Positions 25,970 through 35,217 of a stretch of 64,000 bases of DNA are shown here, piece after piece (position 1 is the stretch's first letter; each line of letters begins with the position of its first letter). The stretch is taken from NCBI RefSeq assembly GCF_016841685.1, contig NZ_JAENYR010000006.1:1-64000 (forward strand), given 5' to 3'. The notes under the pieces are model-generated. The model made no database searches, was not told the origin of the DNA, and saw only the letters and a list, made by a program, of their open reading frames with translations. Origin of the DNA: Thiohalomonas denitrificans (GTDB lineage Bacteria; Pseudomonadota; Gammaproteobacteria; Thiohalomonadales; Thiohalomonadaceae). A program made the position numbers and the translations under genes.

Positions 25970-26190
25970 CTCGATAGCGAATGTCGCTTTCGCGGTGACG
26001 AGGGCCAGGGCAACCGCATACTTTGAAGCGAGCGGTGTAAGTCCTTGATAGCAGGTCGTCGGCAGCAGGGATGCTGCCGTCGAGCGTACACGGATGTATT
26101 TACAGCGTACCTGCTATCAAGGACTTATATCGCTCGCCGACATCAAAAGTGAGTATGCGTTTACCCTGTGACGAGGGCGATCTGATGGAG
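25970..26190 (+). pseudogene. Duplicated fragment of the PhoQ-like kinase gene, split by a mobile element
   Basis: Joining 25970-26005 with 26179-26190 and removing the inserted element and one target copy gives 48 bp that match 24977-25024 of the kinase gene with one mismatch (GAATGTCG against GAGTGTCG). The fragment is too short to encode anything. It shows a local duplication followed by insertion of the CAGGG-end element. Confidence 0.75.
26006..26168. mobile_element. CAGGG-end inverted-repeat element (MITE-like), copy with 10-bp target duplication
   Basis: 163 bp, from CAGGGCAACCGCATACTTTG to AGTATGCGTTTACCCTG. The arms run inwards through AAGTCCTTGATAGCAGGT, which pairs with ACCTGCTATCAAGGACTT. 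The flanks are identical 10-bp repeats TGACGAGGGC (25996-26005 and 26169-26178). There is no coding capacity. It sits in the duplicated kinase fragment. Confidence 0.85.
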
Positions 26191-26228
26191 TCACTTTTCA
26201 TGTTAGTCTTTCCGACTTTGTCGCCAAC

Positions 26229-27035
26229 ATGCAAACCATAATGCCAAATCACAGGCGATCTGTTCAGATTATTCTCTTCTGTTTTGCCCTGGCTGCTCTG
26301 CTGCTCGGCAACGGCTGTGCCATGGCTCCTGGCCGCGATGACACCGTAACGGCTAATGGCCCGCCCAACCAGTCCAACCCTTTCTTGCGCGCCGCAAAAT
26401 CGGCCTTTTACGATTACGGCACTTGGCCGCTGCTGCTCGGTGCGGCCCTTTTCGGTGTCAGCGATTACGATACCGAGGTTGCCGACTACGCAATGGAACA
26501 CAGGCCGCTATTCTCGACCAATGACAGTGCGGAACGAACCACCGACACGTTGAGGCGTCTTAGTTACGTCTTCACCTACGGTACCGCACTGGCCGTCGAC
26601 GAGGGATGGAGAAATAAGGGCGAAAGGGTGTTGACGGAGAGTACGGCGCTTTTCACAACACGCCTTGTCACGAAGCAAATGAACCTGCAGGTCGACCGCG
26701 AATATCCAAATGGAAGCGGCAATGATTCCTTTGGCTCTCACCATGCTGCAAGCCCCTTCGCCGCCGCAGCACTTACGCGCAGGAACATCACCAATATCGA
26801 TATGCCACGCTGGTCGGCAATCAGCATTAACGCCAGCGCCTATACCGCTGCCACCGTCAGTGCCTGGGGGCGTATCGAGATGGGACTCCACTATCCATCC
26901 GATCAGCTGGCCAGCGCAGCCGTCGGCAATTTCGTCGCCATCTTCTTCCACGATGCCTTTCTCTCGCAGAAGACAATGGTCGATCTCTCATTGCTGCCCG
27001 GTGGGGGTTATCTCGCTCTGCACGTCCCCTTTTAG
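26229..27035 (+). CDS. PAP2-superfamily phosphatase lipoprotein
   Basis: 268 residues. The N-terminus has a lipobox-like LLLGNGCAM (Cys30), so the protein is probably a lipoprotein. The phosphatase signature is present in order: K-x6-R in KQMNLQVDREYPNGS, SFGSHHAAS for the central histidine, and RIEMGLHYPSDQLAS for the third motif. Such proteins dephosphorylate lipid or sugar phosphates in the envelope. It is monocistronic, and its promoter lies in or after the repeat element ending at 26168. Confidence 0.82.
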   Translation: MQTIMPNHRRSVQIILFCFALAALLLGNGCAMAPGRDDTVTANGPPNQSNPFLRAAKSAFYDYGTWPLLLGAALFGVSDYDTEVADYAMEHRPLFSTNDSAERTTDTLRRLSYVFTYGTALAVDEGWRNKGERVLTESTALFTTRLVTKQMNLQVDREYPNGSGNDSFGSHHAASPFAAAALTRRNITNIDMPRWSAISINASAYTAATVSAWGRIEMGLHYPSDQLASAAVGNFVAIFFHDAFLSQKTMVDLSLLPGGGYLALHVPF

Positions 27036-27555
27036 CCTGCTGAGCAAGTTTGTTGGTACAGACAAAAAGATCATGCCGACAGGTTCATTCTCACCAGTAA
27101 TCCATGTCAGTCAGGCCGTTATTGCCGCCGCATCCATGTCCGCCGCTTCCGTGCATGTACCGGACTTTGAAGATATTGGCGCCGGTAGAGGACTGCACCT
27201 CCAAATCATCCCGCCATCACCGCAGCAACCGGAACAGCGCCAGTTACGGCACTACGCCTGGTGCACAAAGAAAAAACGGGATTAATGTCGGCCATTTTTT
27301 GGCGTACTACGGTCTGGCGGGTCTCTTCGCCAAAGATTCGATGTAACTGCTCGCCCGGGTGATCGCGCACGGCCCAGGAAGTCCGTCATCCCCTGTCACC
27401 TCCGCGTAGGCGGGGGTGACAGGGAATGACGGAGGGGGTGAGTAGCTACGATTCAATTCGCCTGCTCGCCTACGCGAGAGGCACAAACAGTGCGCCGCCT
27501 TGAACTCCGATAATCGGCCATCGAGATGTCTGCTAACGATTCCAGGCGGATCGCT
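27036..27555. other. Intergenic region with repeat and possible decayed coding sequence
   Basis: 520 bases between the PAP2 gene and the hemerythrin stop. Reading frames of 60-80 codons exist at 27060-27350 but have no ribosome site and no recognisable domain. A hairpin repeat occupies 27343-27445. Nothing else could be identified. Confidence 0.4.
27343..27445. repeat. Dispersed hairpin repeat, copy 1
   Basis: Starts GTAACTGCTCGCCC, includes CACGGCCCAGGAAGTCCGTCA, and contains a strong hairpin: CCCTGTCACC, CCGCGTAGGCGG and GGTGACAGGG. A related copy lies at 62032-62172 with the same start and end but a longer interior. Confidence 0.75.
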
Positions 27556-28068
27556 TCAATAGGTAGGGAGGTAGAGCGGGTAGAGGGTTGCCTCCTCCCG
27601 TTCGATCCGATCCACCAGCACCTTGCCGATTGCCTCGAAGTCTCGGATGAAAGCCGTGGCAATGTCGATATCGACACCGATGGTCTCGTACTTTTTGAGA
27701 AAGTTCATTACGTCTTTTCCGATGCCGTCCATTTCCCGGCGGAAACCATGGATCAGGTCGGAATTGGTGTCATCACCGGCGAGTTGGCGGTCGAGGTAGA
27801 TATAGAGCCGGACGTTTTCAGTCAATAGATGGCCCTGCAATACGGCGCGAAACTCGTTCAGGCGCGCCGATACGGTCTCATAATCGCCAGCATCAAACGC
27901 CTCCTTGATCGCAGTGTAGATCCTCAACAGTTTCTGATGGTCCTGCTCGAGACTGTTTACCAGCGCCGGATCGTAACGGATCTGGGTTCCGGGTGCCGGT
28001 GCATACTCCTGCCTACCAGCTAAGGTGGTGTCATTGTCTTTCGCTTTTCCTTTAAACAGGCCAAACAT
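27556..28068 (-). CDS. Hemerythrin-like (HHE) protein
   Basis: 170 residues with a four-helix HHE cation-binding domain. Probable iron ligands are in LEQDHQKLL (His in helix A), LQGHLLTENVRLYIYL (helix B), LIHGFRREMD (helix C) and REEATLYPLYL (helix D). A short lysine-rich head and a linker precede the domain. Hemerythrin proteins sense or store oxygen or bind NO. It has a good ribosome site (AGGAGAAGG) and is transcribed alone. Confidence 0.85.
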   Translation of the reverse strand: MFGLFKGKAKDNDTTLAGRQEYAPAPGTQIRYDPALVNSLEQDHQKLLRIYTAIKEAFDAGDYETVSARLNEFRAVLQGHLLTENVRLYIYLDRQLAGDDTNSDLIHGFRREMDGIGKDVMNFLKKYETIGVDIDIATAFIRDFEAIGKVLVDRIEREEATLYPLYLPTY

Positions 28069-28241
28069 CGGACCTTCTCCTTATATTTTCCCTTCGAGAG
28101 ATAAATGTTATACACCCTTATTAATCAACGATGCAAAATCCCTCGCGATGGTTCCCATCGGCGAAGGTATGGCAGGACACGCCGGCAGATACATTCTTGG
28201 CCTTCAAGATATAACAATAGCGTGACGAATCCTGCAGGCTC

Positions 28242-28376
28242 TTAGCGGATCAGCCCAATCAGCCCGACGGCAATCAGGTAGGCTGCGACGACGAATCTGA
28301 ACAGGCGCGGGACAACCAGACTGAGGATGCCAGCGACAAGCGCCAAAACGGGAAGAAGCTGAAGGTGAATGGTCAT
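28242..28376 (-). CDS. DUF3096-type membrane microprotein
   Basis: A 44-residue protein that starts MTIHLQLLPVLALVAGILSL, continues VVPRLFRFVVAAYLIAVGL and ends IGLIR. Two hydrophobic helices are separated by the conserved P-R-L turn of the DUF3096 family. AAGGA lies 11 bases before the ATG. It is typically encoded alone or near stress genes; the role is unknown. Confidence 0.75.
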   Translation of the reverse strand: MTIHLQLLPVLALVAGILSLVVPRLFRFVVAAYLIAVGLIGLIR

Positions 28377-28590
28377 GAAGCATTTTCCTTGTTATCAGTG
28401 TGCCGAACCATATGCCCGCTGAGGTCGACCTCGGCGGCAGCGCATTACAGTACACCACGTATCCCTCCACGTTTGCCGTGAAGATCCTCTCGAAATTGCG
28501 CTCCTGAATGTAGTTAGGAGGCGCAACACTCCCTCATGGACACCCATTTCATGAGCACCAGGCGGCTCGGGCCTCGGCCGCGCAAGCACG

Positions 28591-29154
28591 TCAGAAAAAG
28601 AATTGCATGCCGATGTGGGAATGACTGTCCAGCTCATAGTCGAACGAGTTTTCGAGACGAATTTCGACATGTCGGTATCCGGCGTAGACAAACGCGTGGG
28701 GGAGCAGCTGGTAATCGACACGAAGCGCGTACTCGTGCATCCGTTCACCATCCATGAAGGTGGTGATATCCGGTGCGTACCAGATGTCGGCGCCGAGCCC
28801 GACACGCGTGAGGGGCGAGAAGCGCATCCTGCCACCGAATGCGAATGCCCCCGCCTCGTGGGAATCCATGTCGGCCAGGATCAGCCGGGAGCCCAGTCCG
28901 ATACGAAAAGTCTGATGGCCATTCCGGCTCTGACCGGAGACCAGAAAGCCTGCATGCGCGAGGAGGTCGGAGTTCTCCGAGTTCTCTGTATAGAGAACGC
29001 CGAGTTCCCCATCCATTCCCCGAGCCTCGTCTCCAATAGGCGAGCCATAGACCACTCGAACAGCATCGTCATGGAAGTTGAGATCTAGCGAGTCGGCGTA
29101 TGTCGCTGTACCTGCCAACAGTAGCAGCATGGCGGTGAGGGCTATTTTTATCAT
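28591..29154 (-). CDS. YfaZ-family outer-membrane protein
   Basis: 187 residues with a signal peptide (cleavage after TATYA) and a small beta barrel: LDLNFHDDAVRVVYG near the mature start, GELGVLYTENSENSDLLAHAG, shown here as GVLYTENSENSDLL, and YAGYRHVEIRLENSF close to the end. The chain terminates in IGMQFFF with a C-terminal phenylalanine. The layout fits YfaZ-type porin-like proteins of gammaproteobacteria. The 336 bases upstream (29155-29490) contain nothing recognisable beyond a presumed promoter. Confidence 0.8.
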   Translation of the reverse strand: MIKIALTAMLLLLAGTATYADSLDLNFHDDAVRVVYGSPIGDEARGMDGELGVLYTENSENSDLLAHAGFLVSGQSRNGHQTFRIGLGSRLILADMDSHEAGAFAFGGRMRFSPLTRVGLGADIWYAPDITTFMDGERMHEYALRVDYQLLPHAFVYAGYRHVEIRLENSFDYELDSHSHIGMQFFF

Positions 29155-29491
29155 GATTGCATTTGTTTCTGGTTAAAAAATGTGAGCGGAAATAGTACCG
29201 GTAAACTGCGAAAATTTCCCGGACTCACTGCCTGTATGTGGTCATTTTTTGACAGGCGCCTTCCAAATTCTGCACTCTTGCAGGGGAGCTTCGAAGCGCG
29301 CTTCCCTCCTCCCATCCCCATGGCGGGTCGGCATAGCCTTCCGCGATTAGCCTTCGTTGCCTGGATCAGCTAGCGGCAAGTGCCAATCACCCCTCATGAT
29401 CAATGGGTTGCCGCGTCAGGATAAGTAACTCACAAGAACGCTTTCCGTACCGTACAGATTGTTGGCGCCTTTATTGCTTCCAGATTGATCC

Positions 29492-29740
29492 AGGAGCCTG
29501 TCCGAGAATAGCGGCCGTCACAGGGCGAGACGGATTGAGTTAGATTTCGGTCATTTGAGGCGAATACGACTGCATGGATGCAGTCGTCAGAGCGACGCAT
29601 GCCGCCATGGATGGCGGTAGTAGAGAAGGTCTGGAACCTATTCTCGAGGATGCCCAAGCCGACGAGTGCAGGGAAGCACTCGGTAGAGCGAAGCAGGATG
29701 CCCGAGCCGAGTAGGTCGGCCTATTCGCGGACAGGCTCCT
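29492..29740. mobile_element. Non-coding element with 20-bp terminal inverted repeats
   Basis: 249 bp. The ends are AGGAGCCTGTCCGAGAATAG and the complement of CTATTCGCGGACAGGCTCCT (one mismatch in 20). Internally there are three hairpins: GACTGCATGGATGCAGTC, CCGCCATGGATGGCGG and GAGTGCAGGGAAGCACTC. No transposase is encoded. Flanking target duplications were not evident. It lies 110 bases upstream of the NtrC-type regulator gene. Confidence 0.75.
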
Positions 29741-29849
29741 AGGCCAAGCCTGAAACAAACGAAAGTTGAACACACCGCCCACGCGAGAGGCAGCGCATGG
29801 TCTCATGCTCGGATCCCAGGTATCGAGCCAATTCATTGGAGGGGGCAGA

Positions 29850-31214
29850 GTGAGTAATATGAAACAGCGGATCCTGGTGATTGACGATAACATCGAACTG
29901 ATCTATGCCCTGCGGCGTACTCTGGAGCAGGAGGGCTATCTTGTCAGCACCATCACCGAGCCCACAGCCAGCATTGAACCGGAAGTAGAGGCCACCGACC
30001 TGCTGATTGTGGATATCAACCTGGGAAAGGCCTCAGGGCTGGACATGCTAATCTCCCTGCGAGAGCAGGGCTATGAACAACCCGTCATCATCATCACTGC
30101 ACATGCCACGCCCCACAACGTTATTACCGCCACCCGCCACGGTGCCATCGATGTACTGCAGAAGCCGTTCGAAGTGGAACAGCTGGTCGATGCGGTGAAA
30201 CGTTCCTTTCCGTCCAGCGAAGGCAACAGCCTCAATCTGGCGGTGGATGGTCAGCCGGTAATCGGTACCTCAGCCAGCATGCTGAAAGTGTGCAAGACCG
30301 CCGGACTGGCCTCGTCGAACAACCTGAATGTTCTGTTAACCGGTGAAACCGGCGTCGGCAAAGAAGTGATCGCCAAGGCCATCCACCAGTATTCGGACCG
30401 GGCCAAGCAGCGCATGGTGGCCATCAACTGCAGCGCTATCCCCGAGTCCCTGCTGGAGGCAGAGCTTTTCGGGTATGCCCGTGGTGCCTTCACCGGCGCG
30501 GCGCGGGAGACACCGGGCAAGATCGAGGCGGCAGAAGGAGGCACCCTGTTTCTCGACGAAATCGGCGACATTCCGCCACCCTTTCAGGCTAAACTGCTGC
30601 GCTTTCTCGAGGACCAAACCTTCTACCGCCTCGGTGAGACACGCCTGAAGCAGGCCGATGTGCGGGTGGTCTGCGCGACCAATCGCAACCTGGACGAAAT
30701 GGTGTTGAATGGCAGTTTCCGCGATGATCTCTATTTTCGCCTGTCGCAACTGACCATCGCTATTCCGCCGGTACGTGAGCGAAAAGAAGATATCAAACCG
30801 CTGATCGAGCTCTTCATCCACCAGGCCAATAGCGAACTGGGCTGCCGCGTACATCGCATCGATGCTGAAGTGCTCAAAGCCGCACAGGTTCACCACTGGC
30901 CGGGCAACATCCGGGAGTTGAAGAACGTCGTATTTCGCGCTGCCCTCAGCGCCAGCAACGGCGTATTGAGCACCCTGCCCTACAACAGTGCCCAGCAGGC
31001 CAGTGCCAATGCCGGCATCAAGGAGTGCGTAGACCGCTATCTGGAAAAAGAGGGCACCGGGTCGGCAACGGAACTCGCACGGATCTTTGAAGCTGCCCTG
31101 CTGAGTGCCCTGGCCAGAGATCTCAACGGCAACAAGACCTACATGTGCGAAGCGCTCAACATCTCCCGCAATACCCTCAAGGTGCGCCTCAAGGAGCATG
31201 GTCTGGATTTCTGA
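29850..31214 (+). CDS. NtrC-family sigma-54-dependent response regulator (EET-linked)
   Basis: 454 residues from the GTG at 29850, placed by GGAGGGGG; the ATG at 29859 is the alternative. The receiver domain has Asp55 in LLIVDINLGKASG and a lysine in LQKPF. The AAA+ domain has Walker A GETGVGKE, the sigma-54 contact loop GAFTGA and Walker B TLFLDEIGD. A Fis-type helix-turn-helix ends the chain (MCEALNISRNTLKVRLKEHG). No kinase gene is adjacent. It is convergent with the cytochrome operon and may pair with the orphan kinase at 38829 to activate that operon's sigma-54 promoter. Confidence 0.93.
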   Translation: MSNMKQRILVIDDNIELIYALRRTLEQEGYLVSTITEPTASIEPEVEATDLLIVDINLGKASGLDMLISLREQGYEQPVIIITAHATPHNVITATRHGAIDVLQKPFEVEQLVDAVKRSFPSSEGNSLNLAVDGQPVIGTSASMLKVCKTAGLASSNNLNVLLTGETGVGKEVIAKAIHQYSDRAKQRMVAINCSAIPESLLEAELFGYARGAFTGAARETPGKIEAAEGGTLFLDEIGDIPPPFQAKLLRFLEDQTFYRLGETRLKQADVRVVCATNRNLDEMVLNGSFRDDLYFRLSQLTIAIPPVRERKEDIKPLIELFIHQANSELGCRVHRIDAEVLKAAQVHHWPGNIRELKNVVFRAALSASNGVLSTLPYNSAQQASANAGIKECVDRYLEKEGTGSATELARIFEAALLSALARDLNGNKTYMCEALNISRNTLKVRLKEHGLDF

Positions 31215-31265
31215 CAGCCAGGAACAATCTCCAGCAGAGCCTGCACTATTCACTACAAGACGTTA

Positions 31266-31514
31266 ACCACAGAGGGCACCGGGAAGACAAAGTAAAAAAC
31301 CTTTCGTTTTCTCTGTCCCTCCGTGTCCCTGTGGCTATTGGGTATATCCATCACATCACTGCACGGCACGCCCCATCTCCAACCGACAGTAACACGCAGC
31401 TGTAGGTCGGCCTTCAGCCATCCAGAATCAGCCACTGAAAGCACAACGATTACCGGGATAGAGGGGCACGACTTACGCAATCCTCCCTCAGTGTTCTCTG
31501 TGTCCCTCTGTGGT
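31266..31514. repeat. CCACAGAGG-type dispersed repeat, three inverted units
   Basis: Units related to CCACAGAGGGACACGGAG occur at 31267-31280 (forward) and 31311-31334 and 31496-31513 (reverse). They can form alternative hairpins. The stretch 31215-31641 between convergent genes otherwise contains only the terminator at 31534. Such repeats are found between genes in many bacteria. Confidence 0.6.
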
Positions 31515-31533
31515 GGTCTTTTGTCTGTTGCAT

Positions 31534-31559
31534 AAAAAAACCCGCCAGAGCGGCGGGTC
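31534..31559 (-). terminator. Rho-independent terminator of the cytochrome operon
   Basis: ACCCGCC and GGCGGGT pair around a 5-base loop; on the minus strand the stem is followed by seven T residues. It lies 83 bases past the stop at 31642, marking the end of the five-gene operon. Confidence 0.85.
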
Positions 31560-31641
31560 AAAAATGGTACAGGGAGGATAATGAAATAATGATTGTAAGC
31601 TGCCGGAAGAGGGAGGGGACACCCTCCCTCTCACGCAGCCT

Positions 31642-33114
31642 TTAGTTTAGCTTGGCCTCGATATCGGCCCCGCTGCCTTCCATGCCCAGAGTGACGGGGA
31701 AGGTCACGTGGTGCCAGCGATGGACGGTGTTTTCCTGATGGGCGGCGAATGCGAAGCTGTAGCTCTCTGCACCAGGATTCAAAACATGATCATCAGGGTT
31801 GCCAGTGTCGCGGGCACGTTCGAAGATCACGGTCCAGGTGCCGTCCTCCCATGCACTATAGGCATTGACGTCGGTTCGGCTGTTGTCTTGCGGCGTCAGT
31901 ATGCGGCGCGGGATGATGTCGCCTTCGTTGACCTCTGCGGCATCGAACGCCACGGCATTCGCGTTGGGACCTTCGAGGACCAGTGTCGGGGCGTTTTGCT
32001 CCAGGGCCTCCCACAGATCGTCGGAGATGGCACTGACGTTCGTTTCACCCTCATAGTCCGGGGCGTGCTCCGCAATGAAGTCGGCCATCCAGGCAGGATC
32101 GTACATCCACTCCAGTTCGCCTGTAACTTCATCAGGGTCTTGCGTAGCGTAAAAATTGCTCCCGTCGTCGTTGGCTCGACTATCCATGACGTAACCATCG
32201 GTGACCGTGTTGATGATCGCCGAGCGGGCGCCGCGGAAGTGCCACATATCCGGGAAGCTGGCCGTAGTGCCGGCCAGTACATCAGCATTGCTCTCGCTGG
32301 AGGTGTCGTAGGTACCATTGGCGGACGTGCCACTCAGCAAGTACTTTGCGGTAGCCGGCTCATCCACAGGCCATTCGGGCATGTCGTCCATGTCTTCATG
32401 GCAAGTGGCGAAGCAGCCGGCTTCATGGAACGAGGCGCCCACGGAAACATCCTGGGACGCGGGCATGAACATGGCGGCAAAACGGTCCTCGGCACTGAAA
32501 CGTTCGCCGGCCGCCTCATCGGGCTCATTTCCCGGCTCGTTGTAGACCGAGACCTTATTCCAGGCTGCGCCGTCGTACCTCCAGATGTCATGGGTGATAC
32601 CGGGGCGCTCCGTCTCCCAGGAGGCCTTGAGATAGAAGTTATCCGCATCGTAGGCCGCCTGCACCGTAATGGGGACCGTTTCCTTCGACGGGGTCAGCTC
32701 CTCCTCGTCACGCTCGGCACCCACCTGCGAGGGGTTGTTGGCATTGGTATCATGACAATCACCACATGAACCAAATCCTGCAAATGCGCCGGCCCCTGTG
32801 TGGGTGTCGGAATCAGCCAGGTACTCGTAGCTCGCCTGCGCGGGACGAAAGGCGGTGATGGTTTCGACCTCACCCCAGGTCACGGTGGGGGCGCCCGCCA
32901 TGAAGTCGACCTTGAAGCTGCTCTCGACAACCGGATCGTCAACCGGGTCGTCAACCGGATCCGCAATCGTGTCATCGGAACTCCCGGATGACAGACAGCC
33001 TGCGGTGAGGAATGTAGACGCGATCAGTGCGGCCAGCAGCGGCAGCCGCCGCTGAAAGTTGAAGGTTTCGGTTTCAGGCCCCTGTTCGTAGTCGGGTTTT
33101 TTATTGACCATCAT
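31642..33114 (-). CDS. Ethylbenzene-dehydrogenase-like cytochrome lipoprotein
   Basis: 490 residues from the ATG at 33114 (GAGAGGAC upstream). The lipobox is LTAGC (Cys40), followed by an acidic linker with repeated DPVDDPV. One CXXCH at 117-121 (CGDCH) and one unusual CX3CH at 234-239 (CFATCH) are present. The rest resembles the heme-binding gamma subunit of ethylbenzene dehydrogenase-type enzymes (IPR019020-like). The first heme region (AQASYEY, HTGAGAF) matches that of the operon's other such cytochrome. As a lipoprotein at the end of an MtrAB operon it is the best candidate for the cell-surface terminal cytochrome, in place of MtrC; surface location is inferred. Confidence 0.8.
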   Translation of the reverse strand: MMVNKKPDYEQGPETETFNFQRRLPLLAALIASTFLTAGCLSSGSSDDTIADPVDDPVDDPVVESSFKVDFMAGAPTVTWGEVETITAFRPAQASYEYLADSDTHTGAGAFAGFGSCGDCHDTNANNPSQVGAERDEEELTPSKETVPITVQAAYDADNFYLKASWETERPGITHDIWRYDGAAWNKVSVYNEPGNEPDEAAGERFSAEDRFAAMFMPASQDVSVGASFHEAGCFATCHEDMDDMPEWPVDEPATAKYLLSGTSANGTYDTSSESNADVLAGTTASFPDMWHFRGARSAIINTVTDGYVMDSRANDDGSNFYATQDPDEVTGELEWMYDPAWMADFIAEHAPDYEGETNVSAISDDLWEALEQNAPTLVLEGPNANAVAFDAAEVNEGDIIPRRILTPQDNSRTDVNAYSAWEDGTWTVIFERARDTGNPDDHVLNPGAESYSFAFAAHQENTVHRWHHVTFPVTLGMEGSGADIEAKLN

Positions 33115-33188
33115 GTTGTCCTCTCTCTCCTCTGGATTCGTATGGCATCGGCGAAGAATCGCCTGTACCACTTCACTGCCCCTGGTCG

Positions 33189-35192
33189 TCAGAAACGATA
33201 CGCAAGGGAAAGTCCGATCGACTGCGCCTGGTATTCGGTATCGTCCTGTCCCAGGGTGATGATGTTGCCTCCTGCGGTGACAATGTTTCCTGTGGTCGAC
33301 CAGTCGTCCGAGTCGTAGTCCTCGAACCGGTAGCGCAAGCGCAGACCAAGCTCCCGGTTGACCTGGTAGCCGGCGTAAAGGTCGATACGCTTGACACGGG
33401 TGGTGACGTCCGGAAGGCGTCCGTCGCTGTCCACATCCAACTCCGCCAGTGATTCGACCCAGCTGAAGTCACCGCCCAGTTCAAGCTGCTCGTTCATCCT
33501 CTGCGTCTTGCCCCCCACTCCCACGGCCAGCACCTGTTCACGACGGTCGCCGACCCAGGTCTCTCCGGCCTGTGTGCTGTCCGACTCTTCATAACTGACG
33601 AAACCGTGCAGACTGCTCAAGGCACTGATCGCCAGATAGCTGTCGAGGGAGGTGATGTGACGATCGGCCTCGGTCAGTCCCAGGTCGGATTCATCGTATC
33701 GATCGCGCAGCAGATCACTGGTCAGGCTCAGGCTCAGGATCTCGGTAGGAAAGTACTGGGCGAATACACCCCCACGAGTACGGTCCCGGTCTGCCCAGGC
33801 GTAGTTGCGCAATTCGTCAGGCCCCGTCTCCCGCGTGTAGGTGGAGCCGCGGCGGTTCTCCTGCCCCAGACTCAGACCACCCGACAGCCGTGGTCCGATA
33901 CCGGTACGAAGGCGCGCCCGCACGCTGTTTTCCTCGGAGCTCTCACTGTGGGCGGGATCACGCTCGGTGTCGGTATACCGGTAATCCAGATTGAGCCGGG
34001 TGGCTGAAGCCAGGCGGTAGTTGCCCCCCAGGTCGAAGCGGTGGCGGGTGTAGTTGTAGGAAGGGTCGATCACCAGGGTGTTATCGCGCACCACCTGGCC
34101 GGTATCGTTGTCGCGCCGATCCATCTGGTAGCCCGACGTCAGGCGCAGTTTGGCGGTTGGCCTGCCGGTAATCTGGAGCCCCAGGCTGGAGGTGTCCACT
34201 GCCGCATCGAGGGAATCGCGCGACATTGCGGCAACGCCGACGAACCGCGCATCCTGCAGACTGCGTCCGACACTGGCACTGGCCGACAGATGGGTCTGTT
34301 CGCCGAGACGGTGGTTACCCGAGGCGTACACCTCGTGATGCTCGTTGTCTGGCGCCCGGGCTTTCTCCTCCCCCTCACCTGCCCAGTCGACATCATGGGC
34401 ATTATCCCAGCGCAGGACGTCGTACTCATTGTTGAACTGGACAGTACGGTAGCCGAACGCCAGGTGGCTGTCCTCGCCTCGCCAGGCTGCGGCGATGTCG
34501 TAGCGTTTGGTGGTCTCATCGACCGGCAACGGAGCGATAATCGACTCTCCCACCGCCCAGTGACTGCCCAGGCCGATGGTCCCGGTCCCTTCACGGGTTG
34601 TCTGGGAGAAGGAGCTTCGCAGGCTCCAGCTGGACGACAGATGAACCTCGCCCCCCAGTTCCGCCTGCTGCCGGTCCAGACCGATCTCCACCGGACGCAG
34701 ATGCTCCTCGATGGTTGCCTGGCTACCCTCCTCCGGAAGGCGCAGATTACCGCCCGTCTCCCGAAACGGGGTCAGGGTATCATCGGCCTTGCGGGTGGGA
34801 ATCTCCGTATAATCGAAGAAGATCCGGTAGCGGCCCTGCTCGCCATACTCGGTTTCCAGCTGACGGGAACGCAACCCGAGGTTGCGGGCTCGCAGTGACC
34901 AGTGGCGTGCGCGATCACTATCGTGAGGATCACGATGCCGCAGGTCGGCATCCAGGATGAGGTAGGCGCCGCTGTCGTCCAGGCCCGTGAAGTGACCAAA
35001 GCGGTAGGCATTGCCGTCCATCTCATCGACATAGCCAAGACCGACCTCAACCTCACTGCTGATTTCAGTCAGCTCGGCCCACTTTTCCTCGTCCCGCTCG
35101 ACTGTCTCGCCGAGGTCCATATCAAATGCATGGGCCGTACCGGCACACAGGCCAGTGGCAATCATCGCCGCCATGAGTTTGTTGTATCGCAT
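33189..35192 (-). CDS. mtrB: MtrB/PioB-family outer-membrane barrel
   Basis: 667 residues with a signal peptide (ending TAHA) and a large beta barrel rich in alternating hydrophobic and charged strands, as in the MtrB/PioB family that encloses a decaheme cytochrome and lets electrons cross the outer membrane. The C-terminus YQAQSIGLSLAYRF ends in phenylalanine. Many strands contain acidic motifs such as DYRYTDTERDP. It lies directly downstream of the decaheme MtrA gene in the operon (25-base gap), as in other porin-cytochrome systems. I see no N-terminal CXXC motif of the kind noted in Shewanella MtrB; the only cysteine is in the signal peptide. Confidence 0.88.
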   Translation of the reverse strand: MRYNKLMAAMIATGLCAGTAHAFDMDLGETVERDEEKWAELTEISSEVEVGLGYVDEMDGNAYRFGHFTGLDDSGAYLILDADLRHRDPHDSDRARHWSLRARNLGLRSRQLETEYGEQGRYRIFFDYTEIPTRKADDTLTPFRETGGNLRLPEEGSQATIEEHLRPVEIGLDRQQAELGGEVHLSSSWSLRSSFSQTTREGTGTIGLGSHWAVGESIIAPLPVDETTKRYDIAAAWRGEDSHLAFGYRTVQFNNEYDVLRWDNAHDVDWAGEGEEKARAPDNEHHEVYASGNHRLGEQTHLSASASVGRSLQDARFVGVAAMSRDSLDAAVDTSSLGLQITGRPTAKLRLTSGYQMDRRDNDTGQVVRDNTLVIDPSYNYTRHRFDLGGNYRLASATRLNLDYRYTDTERDPAHSESSEENSVRARLRTGIGPRLSGGLSLGQENRRGSTYTRETGPDELRNYAWADRDRTRGGVFAQYFPTEILSLSLTSDLLRDRYDESDLGLTEADRHITSLDSYLAISALSSLHGFVSYEESDSTQAGETWVGDRREQVLAVGVGGKTQRMNEQLELGGDFSWVESLAELDVDSDGRLPDVTTRVKRIDLYAGYQVNRELGLRLRYRFEDYDSDDWSTTGNIVTAGGNIITLGQDDTEYQAQSIGLSLAYRF

Positions 35193-35217
35193 ATCACGCC
35201 TCCATCGTTCGCGCAGG

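Noticed and set aside
27060..27346. Short frames after the PAP2 gene
   Set aside because: No start signal and no recognisable domain; possibly a decayed gene, but not supportable.
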